From the NCBI GenBank assembly GCA_030613545.1, contig JAUWLU010000006.1, forward strand, positions 1 to 38,619: a stretch of DNA of 38,619 nt, written 5' to 3'. The notes under the pieces were generated by a model. The model was given only the letters and a program-made list of their open reading frames with translations, did not search any database and was not told the DNA's origin. A program made the translations under genes and the position numbers. This DNA comes from Desulfuromonadales bacterium (lineage in GTDB: Bacteria > Desulfobacterota > Desulfuromonadia > Desulfuromonadales > Syntrophotaleaceae). This document shows, one piece after another, positions 16,682 to 25,255 of the stretch. How positions within the stretch are numbered: position 1 is the first letter of the stretch; every line of letters begins with the position of its first letter.

Positions 16682-17483
16682 GCCCCTCTACCATATCGGT
16701 TTCGGCCGCCAGGATCTGGGCGACCCTGCCCCGGTCATGGCGCTGCTGTGCGGAGACCCCGAACGCAGCCGCCAGATCGCCGAGCAGACGCCGGGGGTGA
16801 CGCTGCTCAAAACCCTGTCCCGACAGCGTGGTCTTAACAGCTATCTGGTTAACCTGGTAAATGGTCGCCCCCTGCTGATCGCCACCAGCGGCATGGGCGG
16901 ACCGTCGCTGAGCATCGTAGTCAACGAACTCTATCAGGTCGGCATTCGCCAGATTATTCGAGTCGGCACCTGCGGTGCCATCGCTGACAACATAACAACC
17001 GGCAGCGTGGTGATCAGTAAAGCGGCCCTCTGCCGCCAGGGGGCTGCCGAGGATATCGCCCCCCTCGAATATCCGGCGGCAGCCGATCCCTTTCTCACCG
17101 TCGCTCTGGTCGAAGCAGCCCGTACACTCGATGTGCCCTGGCATCTCGGCATCACCGCTTCCGTCGACACGTTCTACGAAGGTCAGGAACGGACCCAATC
17201 GTCAGCCAACCCTCACCTGCTGCGGCGTCTGCAGGGCATCACCGACGAATACCGACGGCTCAACATTTCCAACTACGAAATGGAGGCCGGCACCCTATTC
17301 AAGATGGCTGGGGTCTACGGCTTTGCCGCGGCCTGCATCTGCGCAGTGCTGGCGGATCGCAATCGAAGTGAGAACGTGGAAAGGGCAAAGAAAGAGCAGG
17401 CGGTACAAGGGGCTATTCAAGTGGCCTTGCATGCGGCACTTCACCAGCAGCAGACCGCCGGAACCACATCGGCCAAAGCCTGA
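16671..17483 (+). CDS. udp: Uridine phosphorylase
   Basis: A 270-residue nucleoside phosphorylase (PNP/UDP family) that splits uridine to uracil and ribose-1-phosphate. It matches E. coli Udp across ATSGMGGPSLSIVVNEL, RVGTCGAI (phosphate loop), ASVDTFYEGQER and NYEMEAGTLFKMAG, where Met-Glu binds the ribose. I start at ATG 16671, 11 nt inside cdd, because the ORF-track N-terminus is a read-back into cdd. The stop codon TGA (17481-17483) is formed at the junction with MITE fragment C: the element's first bases GA follow the T of the gene, so the native end may have differed by a few residues. Confidence 0.93.
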   Translation: MNHEPLYHIGFGRQDLGDPAPVMALLCGDPERSRQIAEQTPGVTLLKTLSRQRGLNSYLVNLVNGRPLLIATSGMGGPSLSIVVNELYQVGIRQIIRVGTCGAIADNITTGSVVISKAALCRQGAAEDIAPLEYPAAADPFLTVALVEAARTLDVPWHLGITASVDTFYEGQERTQSSANPHLLRRLQGITDEYRRLNISNYEMEAGTLFKMAGVYGFAAACICAVLADRNRSENVERAKKEQAVQGAIQVALHAALHQQQTAGTTSAKA

Positions 17484-17534
17484 TGCTTTCGCAAAAAGTC
17501 ATGAGATGGCTAAGCAAAAATTTCGACCTACAAG
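17482..17534 (-). repeat. MITE-like element, copy C (truncated fragment)
   Basis: Only the first 53 bp of the reverse-orientation element remain (GATGCTTTCGCAAAAAGTCATGAGATGGCTAAG... to CCTACAAG). The sequence then departs into the 3' end of the diguanylate cyclase gene. It shares the GATGCTTTCGC end variant with copy A. It sits between the convergent udp and cyclase genes and contributes the stop codon of udp. No second flank exists, so no duplication can be tested. Confidence 0.85.
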
Positions 17535-17537
17535 CAG

Positions 17538-19406
17538 TTAGAGATGGGGCTGGTCGTTGGAAGAAGAGGAACCGAAACAGGAGAAAAAGACCGCTTCCGG
17601 TTCCCGGCTGGCAATGATGATCTGGTTTCTGCCTCGAGCCTTGGCTTCGTACAGAGCCTGATCGGCGCGGCGCACCAGATTCTCCGCCGGTTCGCCCGGC
17701 AGATGCTCCGCCACGCCGATGCTCATGGTTATCCGGCCGGCATTCTGTCCTTCAGATCCGAACCGGTGGGCTTCCAGTTCGCCGTTAATCCTTTCGTAGA
17801 TTTCCACGGCCGTCGAATTCTGCCCGCCCGGCAAGATAATGGTGAACTCCTCGCCACCATACCGGCAGGCCACATCCTTGCCCCTGACGCAGGAAAGCAT
17901 GACCCTTCCCAGCGTGGCCAGTACTCGGTCTCCTTCCTGGTGGCCGTAGCGATCGTTGAACGCCTTGAAATTATCCACATCCAGCATCATCAGGGTCAGT
18001 TTTTGACCGAGCCGGTCTACCCCTTCGATCTCGAGATCGATCTGCGTTTCGAAATAGCGACGATTGTAGAGCTCGGTCAGCACATCGGTTACGGCCAACT
18101 CCTTGTGGCGCCGTTCGCTGTGGCTCAGTTCTTCGCGTTCCAGGCGCAGCAGGTTGATCCGGTCGGCCAGGGCAAAAGAGAGCAGAATCGCCTCCAGGGC
18201 GGAGCCGATCTGAAAACTGTGAAAGCTGAAATAGTTGAAGGGCACCCAGCCTTGAAAGGTTAACGCGTAAATCAAGCCGCAGAAACCGTAAAGGGCCCAC
18301 GATAAAACCAGAAACCGTGCCGGGCGATAACCACTTCGCCAACAGGCCCAGGCCGCCGCGATGACCACAAAGGGAACAAGACCTCCGACCACCAAATACC
18401 ACTGGATAAGAAAGGCAATGGGGGCAAAGGGAACCAGCAACAGGGCCGCCACCAAGGCAACCAGAAGCCCTTGAATCACGCGATCCATCCGCGGCGCCCG
18501 CTCCCAGGTCCGCAAAAAAGAACGGGCGAACAACACCATGGCAATCAGACTGACGGCCAGAGCTACTAAACTGAGGCGCAAGACCGTGGTCGGCGGATAG
18601 TCGAAGAGGAATTCGAAGGTCAGCCGGTCGACCCCCAAAAAGTAGGCCCCGATCGCCGCGATGGAAGTCACATACCAGAGATAGCTGTGATCGCGCAGGC
18701 AGAAATAGAGAAACAGGTTATAGAGCAGCAGCGCCAGCAGAATGCCGAAATAGAGACCGAACCAGAGCATCCGCAGAGTCGAGGCTTCGAAATAGCTTTT
18801 GACGGTACAGACCACCGGATGAAGAAAAAAGACACCGTCAGGGCGCAAGCGCAGATAAATCGTCTGTTCGGCGGCGGAGAGTTTTGGCAACCGGGCCAGC
18901 AGCCCCTGATTTTCCGAGAATCTGCCGCCAATGGGGCGGTAAACATCGAAAAAACGGAACGGCACGATCTCCGCTTGGACACCTGCCGCCCCGCCGCTGA
19001 CCAGATAGGCGTCGGCACTGGCAAAAAAGGGCCAGCCGATATCGAGCAGCCAGGAAACTTTACGGGACCAGGCAGAGACGCTACCCGGCAACGGGCAGAG
19101 AGAAAACCTTACCCAATAGGTGGAAGAGCTGACACCGCGATTGACGGTAGAGGAATGGACCGGAGAGAAAGCTGCGTTGAAAGCGGGTTTGGCGACATCG
19201 TCGATGGCCCACTGCCCCTTGGCATCTTCCAGTATTTCCAGATGGGGACCGACCTCGTAACGTTCCGCGCCGTCACCGAGGCGTAGCAGTGACGTCGCTC
19301 CCTCGGCCAGCCCACTGCCTGCGAGAAGGCTGCCAAACAGGCAGCCCCCCATCAGAAACAACCAAAGGCGTGAAATCCTTTGCTCTGTTAGACCTGAGAA
19401 GCTCAT
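17538..19406 (-). CDS. Membrane diguanylate cyclase with 7TMR-DISM sensor
   Basis: A 622-residue sensor that would make cyclic di-GMP. A signal peptide (to about residue 40) precedes a periplasmic 7TMR-DISM extracellular domain (about residues 45-195) and seven TM helices (about 205-400, starting WFGLYFGILLALLLYNLFLYF). A short coiled linker leads to a GGDEF domain (about 440-600). The active site reads RYGGEEF, and an inhibitory I-site RGKD lies five residues ahead of it, so the enzyme is probably active and product-inhibited. DISM domains are thought to bind carbohydrates or other small ligands. The start ATG 19406 follows an AGGGAGG sequence; the ORF-track start at 19421 is a TTG inside that ribosome-binding site. 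Confidence 0.92.
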   Translation of the reverse strand: MSFSGLTEQRISRLWLFLMGGCLFGSLLAGSGLAEGATSLLRLGDGAERYEVGPHLEILEDAKGQWAIDDVAKPAFNAAFSPVHSSTVNRGVSSSTYWVRFSLCPLPGSVSAWSRKVSWLLDIGWPFFASADAYLVSGGAAGVQAEIVPFRFFDVYRPIGGRFSENQGLLARLPKLSAAEQTIYLRLRPDGVFFLHPVVCTVKSYFEASTLRMLWFGLYFGILLALLLYNLFLYFCLRDHSYLWYVTSIAAIGAYFLGVDRLTFEFLFDYPPTTVLRLSLVALAVSLIAMVLFARSFLRTWERAPRMDRVIQGLLVALVAALLLVPFAPIAFLIQWYLVVGGLVPFVVIAAAWACWRSGYRPARFLVLSWALYGFCGLIYALTFQGWVPFNYFSFHSFQIGSALEAILLSFALADRINLLRLEREELSHSERRHKELAVTDVLTELYNRRYFETQIDLEIEGVDRLGQKLTLMMLDVDNFKAFNDRYGHQEGDRVLATLGRVMLSCVRGKDVACRYGGEEFTIILPGGQNSTAVEIYERINGELEAHRFGSEGQNAGRITMSIGVAEHLPGEPAENLVRRADQALYEAKARGRNQIIIASREPEAVFFSCFGSSSSNDQPHL

Positions 19407-19597
19407 CTCCCTCCCTGACAACCTGGCGCAGAATGGAGCTTGTCGGCAGGCAGGAAGTACGGCTCAAGGCCGTTGACCGGTGGAGGTAGCCCGACAGTTG
19501 GCACGATTAGCTTTTCCTTATACCACGACTCAGCTACTTCTTGACAACAAAAAAGTGCCGGCAGCCCCTGGGGACCCTCGAACGCTGTCGTGGCCCC

Positions 19598-19626
19598 TTG
19601 ACAAGCAGGAGGTAAGTGGTTAGATT
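19598..19626 (+). promoter_or_regulatory. Sigma-70-type promoter of the FmdB-like gene
   Basis: A consensus TTGACA, 17-bp spacer and TAGATT, ending 30 bp upstream of the start codon at 19657. The 19407-19656 gap otherwise only separates the divergent cyclase gene, whose own promoter I could not define. Confidence 0.65.
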
Positions 19627-19656
19627 GGCGACGATAAAAAACCTGGAGGTAGCCCC

Positions 19657-19911
19657 ATGCCGATGTACGAGTACCAATGCGAAGAGTGCGGTCTGGTTTT
19701 TGAAACCAGGCAAAAGTTTTCCGACGATCCGCTGACCGAATGCCAAGCCTGTGACGGCCCGGTCAACAAACTGATCTCCCAAACGGCCTTTGCCCTCAAG
19801 GGCAGCGGCTGGTACCAGCAGGGTTATTCAAAGTCCGCCGCCAAGCCGGTCTGCTCGTCCGCAGCAGCTGGCAAGGGTTGCGGCGGCTGCCCAAAAGCGG
19901 CCAACGAATAA
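19657..19911 (+). CDS. FmdB/CxxC_CxxC_SSSS-type small zinc-ribbon protein
   Basis: An 84-residue protein with the FmdB-type zinc ribbon: MPMYEYQCEECGLVFE (Cys8, Cys11) and CQACDG (Cys29, Cys32). The N-terminal MPxYEYxCxxCG is the family signature. A flexible Ser/Ala/Lys linker leads to a second cysteine group near the end (GKGCGGCPK), another possible metal site. The family was first named as a putative regulator of formamidase genes, but its function is unknown. It is monocistronic: it has its own promoter and a strong terminator right after the stop. Confidence 0.87.
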   Translation: MPMYEYQCEECGLVFETRQKFSDDPLTECQACDGPVNKLISQTAFALKGSGWYQQGYSKSAAKPVCSSAAAGKGCGGCPKAANE

Positions 19912-19920
19912 CAGTTATTG

Positions 19921-19950
19921 AAAATCCCCGGCTTATAGCCGGGGATTTTT
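19921..19950 (+). terminator. Rho-independent terminator after the FmdB-like gene
   Basis: Stem AATCCCCGGC / GCCGGGGATT with a TTATA loop followed by a short T run. It closes the FmdB-like transcript 10 nt after its stop codon. Confidence 0.9.
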
Positions 19951-19999
19951 GCGTCCGCCTTACGGACCAAGGTTTGCGCTTTCGCTTCAGGAGAACAGG

Positions 20000-21076
20000 C
20001 TGAACCTCAAAAGACTGATCAGAACCTTACCGGTAATGGCAGGCCTGATGGTATTGGCCGGCTGCGGTCAGCTCGGCTATTATGCCCACTGCACCCTGGG
20101 ACATCTGGCTCTGCTAAACGGCAGAACCCCCATCTCCAAGCTCCTCTCCGATCCTGCCACACCCGACGAACTGGCTGAACAACTGCGAGAATTTTCCCGC
20201 ATCCGAGATTTTGCCAGCACCGAGCTACAGCTTCCCGACAACGGCAGCTACCGAAGCTACAGCGATTTGCAACGTCCCTACGCCACCTGGAACGTGGTCG
20301 CCGCCAAAGAGTTCGCTCTGCAACCGCTGCGCTGGTGCTTTCCCGTCGCCGGCTGCCTCCCCTATCAAGGTTTTTTTGAACGCCAGCGCGCTGAATCCTT
20401 TGCCGCAGAACTGCACCGCCAGGGACATGACACTTATCTTTACGGGGTTTCCGCCTACTCCACCCTGGGCTGGTTCGACGATCCGGTGCTGAACACCTTT
20501 CTGAGCAGATCGCCTGCCGATCGGGCAGGAATCATCTTTCACGAACTGGCCCATCAACAACTATTCCTCCAAAATGACCCGGCTTTCAGCGAAGGCTTTG
20601 CCATGGCCGTTGAACAACTGGGGGTCGAACAATGGCTGGCCCACAACGGTTCTCCTGGGGCGGCAGCCGTTTATCGACAGCAGTTACAGCGGGAAGAGGA
20701 CTTCACCCAACTGCTGGGCAGCCTTCGCCAGCAACTTGCGGATCTCTATCACCAACCCCTGTGCCCCGCTTGCAAGCGGCAGGCAAAAGCCAGACTGCTC
20801 GCATCCTTTATCGCCGATTATGATCGATGGAAAAAAGACCGGGGCAACGATTGCGGTTACGATCGCTGGGTAACAGACCAGCTCAACAACGCCAAACTGG
20901 CTTCGGTCAACACCTATCGCCAATTGGTGCCAAGTTTTCGTGCCCTGTTTGCCCTGCAGGGCAATGATTTTGAGAGGTTTTACCAGGCGGCCAGGCAGAT
21001 CAGCGAGCTGCCGGAAAATGAACGGATCAACCGGTTACAGCGCCTTGAGCAGAACCTCCATAGCACCCCCCTCTGA
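20000..21076 (+). CDS. Predicted aminopeptidase (DUF2265-type), lipoprotein
   Basis: A 358-residue protein of the DUF2265 'predicted aminopeptidase' family. The zinc-protease motif is IIFHELAHQQLF (HExxH), followed by FSEGFAMAVEQLG, whose Glu could be the third ligand. The N-terminus has two positive charges, a hydrophobic stretch and a lipobox (MVLAGC), so it is a predicted lipoprotein. No ATG or GTG gives a complete signal peptide. The only start that does is CTG 20000, with AGGAG 6 nt upstream. TTG 19949 lies inside the previous terminator and ATG 20037 removes the basic n-region. The protein's substrate is unknown. It shows no overlap with its neighbours. Confidence 0.82.
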   Translation: MNLKRLIRTLPVMAGLMVLAGCGQLGYYAHCTLGHLALLNGRTPISKLLSDPATPDELAEQLREFSRIRDFASTELQLPDNGSYRSYSDLQRPYATWNVVAAKEFALQPLRWCFPVAGCLPYQGFFERQRAESFAAELHRQGHDTYLYGVSAYSTLGWFDDPVLNTFLSRSPADRAGIIFHELAHQQLFLQNDPAFSEGFAMAVEQLGVEQWLAHNGSPGAAAVYRQQLQREEDFTQLLGSLRQQLADLYHQPLCPACKRQAKARLLASFIADYDRWKKDRGNDCGYDRWVTDQLNNAKLASVNTYRQLVPSFRALFALQGNDFERFYQAARQISELPENERINRLQRLEQNLHSTPL

Positions 21077-21093
21077 AGACCTGGCTTTCCGGC

Positions 21094-21122
21094 TTTACAG
21101 GACCTGAGCCTTCTCGTATAGT
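21094..21122 (+). promoter_or_regulatory. Sigma-70-type promoter of the GcvH-like gene
   Basis: TTTACA, 17-bp spacer, TATAGT, about 88 bp upstream of the start at 21210. The remaining leader shows nothing else that I recognise. Confidence 0.6.
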
Positions 21123-21209
21123 TTTTTCAGGTCAGCGGACAACAAGACGCAGGCAGCGTTGCGCAGTGCCAAATAAAGTTCTACTTGAAATCAGGTTTTG
21201 GAGGAAAGA

Positions 21210-21593
21210 ATGGAAATACCTGAGGAATTGCTTTATACGGAGAAACACCTCTGGCTGCGGGTGGAAGGAGATACCGCCACCATCGGCGTGACAGAATATC
21301 TGCAGGAAGATTTGGAAGAACTAACGTCTATCGAGCTTCCCGAACCGGGCGATCTGCTGGAACTTGGCAGCCCCATGGCAACAGCCAAGTCGGTGAACAC
21401 GCTGCTTGACCTTTATGCCCCTTTGACCGGGGAGGTCCTGGAGACCAACGACGCCTTGGCGGACTCACCGGAATGGCTGCATCATTCGCCTTATGAAGAC
21501 GGCTGGCTGCTGCGGATCAAAATCGCGGTTTCGGCGGAGCTAGAGGATCTGCTCGAAAGCGACGACTACCAGGACTTCGTCGAAGGAGTTTAG
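21210..21593 (+). CDS. GcvH-like protein without the lipoyl-accepting lysine
   Basis: A 127-residue protein with the fold and length of glycine cleavage H protein (YTEKHLWLRVEGDTATIGVTEYLQ, YAPLTGEVLETNDALADSPE, PYEDGWLLRIK). In H proteins the lipoyl lysine is in ESVKAASDxYAP. Here the aligned stretch is KSVNTLLDLYAP, so the accepting position is Asn63 and the preceding Glu is Lys60. It cannot carry lipoate at the usual place. GGAGG lies 5 nt ahead of ATG 21210; the ORF-track start at 21198 is a TTG within it. No gcvT or gcvP is nearby. It may be a non-catalytic paralogue with a binding or regulatory role (inference). Confidence 0.85.
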   Translation: MEIPEELLYTEKHLWLRVEGDTATIGVTEYLQEDLEELTSIELPEPGDLLELGSPMATAKSVNTLLDLYAPLTGEVLETNDALADSPEWLHHSPYEDGWLLRIKIAVSAELEDLLESDDYQDFVEGV

Positions 21594-21602
21594 AAGCGCC
21601 CC

Positions 21603-22430
21603 TTACCGGGCACCGAAGATGTCACCGCCGCGCTGACCGCTGAGAGACAGCCGATACTGGAAAAAGGCCATAATTTTCAGCTTGTCGTCCGTATAGGCGC
21701 TGGGCAACGCCCCATAGGACGCGCCACGATAGACCGCTGCCACGGCTTCCCGGTCGAGAGTCGGAAAGCCGGAGCTTTCCAAAGGCTTAACGGCTTCAAC
21801 ACTGCCGTCGCGATTAATGATGATCTCCAGCAGGCAAACCCCCTGTTCTCTGCGCTTCGCCGCCTGTGGCGGATAATTCCAGACATTGTAGATATTGCGC
21901 CGAAAGCGATCGAAAAAAGACAATAGAATGTCCTTTTCCGTATCGAGCCAGACAGCATCCCCAGCTTCGACATCCTTGCGATATTTACGCCGCCATTCTT
22001 CTTGATAGCGCGACCGGGTGTTCTGCGCCAGGTTAAGGTCGATGGCGGCGGGATCGGGCAAAGAGGCCGCAGCTGGCGCCTTGGTGGTCGGCGACGGTTG
22101 GCGGGGCTTCGACTGCACCGGCGGTTTGGGAACCGGCAATCGGTCCTCGGGCGCGTCACCCTTGGGAGCAATCTCCTTCGGCACCGTGCGGTTGCTCGGA
22201 CCGAGGCGCTTTGCCGGCGTTTTACGAGGCTCCGGTTGATCCGGTTGAGGCGGCAGATCGAGTTCCCGGTCGCGGTCCTGCGGCGGCCGCACCTCGACGA
22301 CTACCGGCGCCTTCTGCCGCGGGCCGATCAAAGAACGGGCGGGAAGAAAATGCAGCAGCAAAAAGTGCAACAACAGTGAACAGAGAATGAATCCTGCGAG
22401 AATGGCATCATGCCGGCCATGAATGTTCAT
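21603..22430 (-). CDS. TonB-family energy transducer protein
   Basis: A 275-residue protein with TonB layout. One N-terminal TM helix (ILAGFILCSLLLHFLLLHFL) is followed by a long Pro/Lys-rich spacer across the periplasm (about residues 50-125) and a C-terminal TonB/TolA-like domain with GVCLLEIIINRDGSVEAVKPLESSGFPTLDREAVAAV. It would couple the proton-motive force to an outer-membrane transporter or to the envelope. No exbB/exbD or receptor is adjacent. The spacer has lower sequence constraint, as usual. The ribosome-binding site is weak. It ends 9 nt from the convergent GcvH-like gene. Confidence 0.87.
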   Translation of the reverse strand: MNIHGRHDAILAGFILCSLLLHFLLLHFLPARSLIGPRQKAPVVVEVRPPQDRDRELDLPPQPDQPEPRKTPAKRLGPSNRTVPKEIAPKGDAPEDRLPVPKPPVQSKPRQPSPTTKAPAAASLPDPAAIDLNLAQNTRSRYQEEWRRKYRKDVEAGDAVWLDTEKDILLSFFDRFRRNIYNVWNYPPQAAKRREQGVCLLEIIINRDGSVEAVKPLESSGFPTLDREAVAAVYRGASYGALPSAYTDDKLKIMAFFQYRLSLSGQRGGDIFGAR

Positions 22431-22554
22431 TGGGGGTAGCAGGCTCCAGCTATGGTCTTTAGCATAGAAGGCATTATACAGTAAGCTCGGAACAGGATGC
22501 CAGCAATGATTCGTTCGGCCTCGATCAACAGCGGATTAGAGGGGACAAAATAGG

Positions 22555-22583
22555 TTGACCCTCGGTATTCCATAAAGTATAAA
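22555..22583 (+). promoter_or_regulatory. Sigma-70-type promoter of pta
   Basis: TTGACC, 17-bp spacer, TATAAA, ending 49 bp ahead of the pta start. The strong match and an AGGAGG ribosome-binding site suggest high expression. Confidence 0.75.
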
Positions 22584-22632
22584 AGGGACCGCTAACGTAT
22601 ACCCATTCCCTGCTGCCACGAAGGAGGAAGCA

Positions 22633-23634
22633 ATGCATTTAGTAGATCAGATCAAGGCAAAAGCCCGTCAGAGCCTGCAGACGGTCGTACTGCCCGAAGG
22701 CTACGACGACCGCATGATTCAGGCTGCCGGCCCGATCGTAAAAGACAGTCTCGCCAATGTCGTACTGCTGGGCGCGCCCGCTGCCCTGCAGGCCAAAGCT
22801 GCCGAACTTGGTGTTTCCCTCGAGGGCGTCACCCTGCTCGACCCCAAAAGCGCGCCTCAACTCGACGCCTACGCAGACGAACTGGTCGAAATTCGCAAGA
22901 AAAAGGGCCTGTCCCGTGAAGATGCCCTGAAGCTGCTGACCGCCGAGGACAATCTGTTCTTCGGTGCCATGATGGTACGCAAGGGCGATGCAGGCGGCTG
23001 TGTCGCCGGAGCCTATAATACCACCGGCAATGTGCTGCGCGCCGCGTTTCAGGTGATCGGCCCCGCACCCGGCATGAAAACCGTATCGTCCTGCTTTATC
23101 ATGGTAACCAACACCCCCGAATACGGTGAAAATGGCTCCATGTTGTTTGCCGACTGTGCCGTCAACCCCAATCCCGACGCACGCGCCCTGGCTGAAATCG
23201 CCGTCTCCACCGCCCGCAGCTGCAAAAGCTTCCTCGGTGTCGATGCGCGGGTGGCCATGCTGTCCTTCTCCACCAAAGGCAGCGCCAAGCACGAAGACTC
23301 GGATAAGGTCATCGAAGCCCTGGCCATCGCCAAGGAGATGGCACCCGAGCTGCAGATCGACGGCGAACTGCAGGCCGATGCAGCCCTGGTGCCCAAGGTC
23401 GGCGTCAGCAAAGCTCCCGGTTCGACAGTGGCAGGCAAGGCCAACACCCTGGTATTCCCCGACCTGGATGCCGGCAACATCGGCTACAAGCTGGTTCAGC
23501 GCCTGGCCGGTGCCGAAGCCGTCGGCCCCATCATTCAGGGTCTGGGCAAACCGGTCAACGACCTGTCCCGCGGCTGCTCGGTGGACGACATCATCAGCGT
23601 CACCGCCATCACCGCCGTTCAGGCTCAGGGCTGA
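22633..23634 (+). CDS. pta: Phosphate acetyltransferase (short, stand-alone form)
   Basis: A 333-residue enzyme that interconverts acetyl-CoA and acetyl phosphate. It is the catalytic domain only, like the Methanosarcina/Bacillus form, without the DRTGG/P-loop N-terminal half of E. coli Pta. Typical segments are [63 protein letters not shown] and [19 protein letters not shown]. Codons are strongly biased and initiation signals are strong. It works with ackA, which faces it from the other strand. In acetate-oxidising relatives the pair runs towards acetyl-CoA. Confidence 0.96.
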   Translation: MHLVDQIKAKARQSLQTVVLPEGYDDRMIQAAGPIVKDSLANVVLLGAPAALQAKAAELGVSLEGVTLLDPKSAPQLDAYADELVEIRKKKGLSREDALKLLTAEDNLFFGAMMVRKGDAGGCVAGAYNTTGNVLRAAFQVIGPAPGMKTVSSCFIMVTNTPEYGENGSMLFADCAVNPNPDARALAEIAVSTARSCKSFLGVDARVAMLSFSTKGSAKHEDSDKVIEALAIAKEMAPELQIDGELQADAALVPKVGVSKAPGSTVAGKANTLVFPDLDAGNIGYKLVQRLAGAEAVGPIIQGLGKPVNDLSRGCSVDDIISVTAITAVQAQG

Positions 23635-23661
23635 TCACAGACCTGAAAGCAATCAAACAAC

Positions 23662-23700
23662 AAAAAAAGGCCGGTGGAGCAATTCCACCGGCCTTTTTTT
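23662..23700. terminator. Bidirectional terminator between pta and ackA
   Basis: A near-perfect hairpin AAAAAAGGCCGGTGGA / TCCACCGGCCTTTTTTT with a short loop. It has an A run on one side and a T run on the other, so it can end both convergent transcripts. Confidence 0.95.
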
Positions 23701-23720
23701 ATGGAACGTTTCGAATCGAC

Positions 23721-24986
23721 TTACTTGCGTTCGTAGTCCTTCGACTTGAAGGTATAGTCGAAGTCCATGTGATCGCAGTAGGTCTTTTCCAGAATACCGA
23801 CCACGTCTTCGGTGAAGACCAGCTCTTCGTCGGTGGGGATAACAAACACCTTGACCGGTGAATCGGGGGTGGAGATTTCCACTTCGGCCTTTTTGGTGCG
23901 GGTCTTGAGGTTCTTTTCCTTGTCGACCTTGACCCCCAGGGCCTCGAGCCCTTCGAGAGCCTGCTGGCGAATTTCGGAACCCATTTCACCGACACCGGCG
24001 GTGAAGACGATGGCGTCGACCTTGCCCAGCACCGCCATGTAGGAACCGATATATTTCTTGATGCGATAGGCTTCGATGTCATTGGCCAGCTGGCAGCGCT
24101 TGTCGCCGGCCTTGATCCCTTCACCGATATCGCGGCGATCGGTGTACTTACCGGTGATGCCGAGCAGACCGGACTTCTTGTTCAGGATGCTGTCCATCTC
24201 CTTGGCGGAGTAGCCCTCACACTCCATCATGAAAGTAGGGATCGCAGGGTCGATATCGCCACAGCGGGTACCCATAACGGCCCCCTCCAGAGGGGTCATT
24301 CCCATGCTGGTATCGACGCAGACACCGCCGCGGATAGCCGCGTGGGAGGCACCGTTACCGATGTGCAGGGTAATGATGTTGCACTCCTTGGGATCCTTGT
24401 CGAGCAGTACGGCGGCCCGCTTGGACACGTAGAGATGGGAGGTGCCGTGGAAACCGTAACGACGCACGCTGTGCTTTTCGTACCACTCGTAAGGCAGCGG
24501 ATAAATAAAGGCTTCTTCGGGCATGCTCTGATGGAAAGCGGTGTCGAAGATCGCAATATGGGGAACGTTGGGCAGCACCTTTTGGGCCGCTTCGATACCC
24601 ATGATGTTGGGCGGATTATGCAGGGGGGCCAGGTGCTGCACGTCCTTGATGCCTTGGAGTACGGCATCGTCGATCATGACCGAGCTGGCAAATTTTTCCC
24701 CGCCGTGAACCACGCGATGGCCGACCGCGGAGATTTCGTCCATGGTCTTGACGACGCCGACTTCCTTGTCGGTCAGGGTCTTGATGATCAGACCGATGGC
24801 AACGGTATGGTCGGGACAGTCATGGGAACTTTTGTAGTCGTCGCGACCGGGCACTTCATGGGAGATAAAGGATTCGCCGATGCCGACCCTTTCAACCACG
24901 CCCTTGGCGATGACTTCCTTTTTGTCCCAGTTGTAAAGCTGGTACTTTACCGATGAGCTGCCACAATTTAGTGCAAGAATATCCAT
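23721..24986 (-). CDS. ackA: Acetate kinase
   Basis: A 421-residue ASKHA-fold kinase that forms acetyl phosphate from acetate and ATP, or the reverse. Family signatures are MDILALNCGSSSVKYQL at the start, GHRVVHGGEKF, FDTAFHQSMPE, YGFHGTSHLYVS, HIGNGAS and VFTAGVGE. ATG 24986 (GAGAAGG upstream) is the start; the 48-residue extension in the ORF track is spurious. It has its own promoter region, because pta is transcribed towards it, which is not the usual ackA-pta operon. Confidence 0.97.
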   Translation of the reverse strand: MDILALNCGSSSVKYQLYNWDKKEVIAKGVVERVGIGESFISHEVPGRDDYKSSHDCPDHTVAIGLIIKTLTDKEVGVVKTMDEISAVGHRVVHGGEKFASSVMIDDAVLQGIKDVQHLAPLHNPPNIMGIEAAQKVLPNVPHIAIFDTAFHQSMPEEAFIYPLPYEWYEKHSVRRYGFHGTSHLYVSKRAAVLLDKDPKECNIITLHIGNGASHAAIRGGVCVDTSMGMTPLEGAVMGTRCGDIDPAIPTFMMECEGYSAKEMDSILNKKSGLLGITGKYTDRRDIGEGIKAGDKRCQLANDIEAYRIKKYIGSYMAVLGKVDAIVFTAGVGEMGSEIRQQALEGLEALGVKVDKEKNLKTRTKKAEVEISTPDSPVKVFVIPTDEELVFTEDVVGILEKTYCDHMDFDYTFKSKDYERK

Positions 24987-25255
24987 AAGCCTTCTCCCTC
25001 GCTTTTTGGTTTGGCAGACCGTCGACAGGCTGCCTAACTCCTGAACAATAAAACGCTTTTTTATAAAAACAGCGCCTTCCTTATCCGATACAAACCTGGA
25101 AATACTAAAGCACAGCCCTGGGAATTGCAAGGGCTTTTATGGAGAGGATCACCAATAGGCTGCTTTAGGGTGGACAAGGAAACTGAAGCTGTTGTATATA
25201 TACCGCAATGGCATCCAGCCATGGATCCTATCTTAAAGAAAAGGAGGTGAATCCC

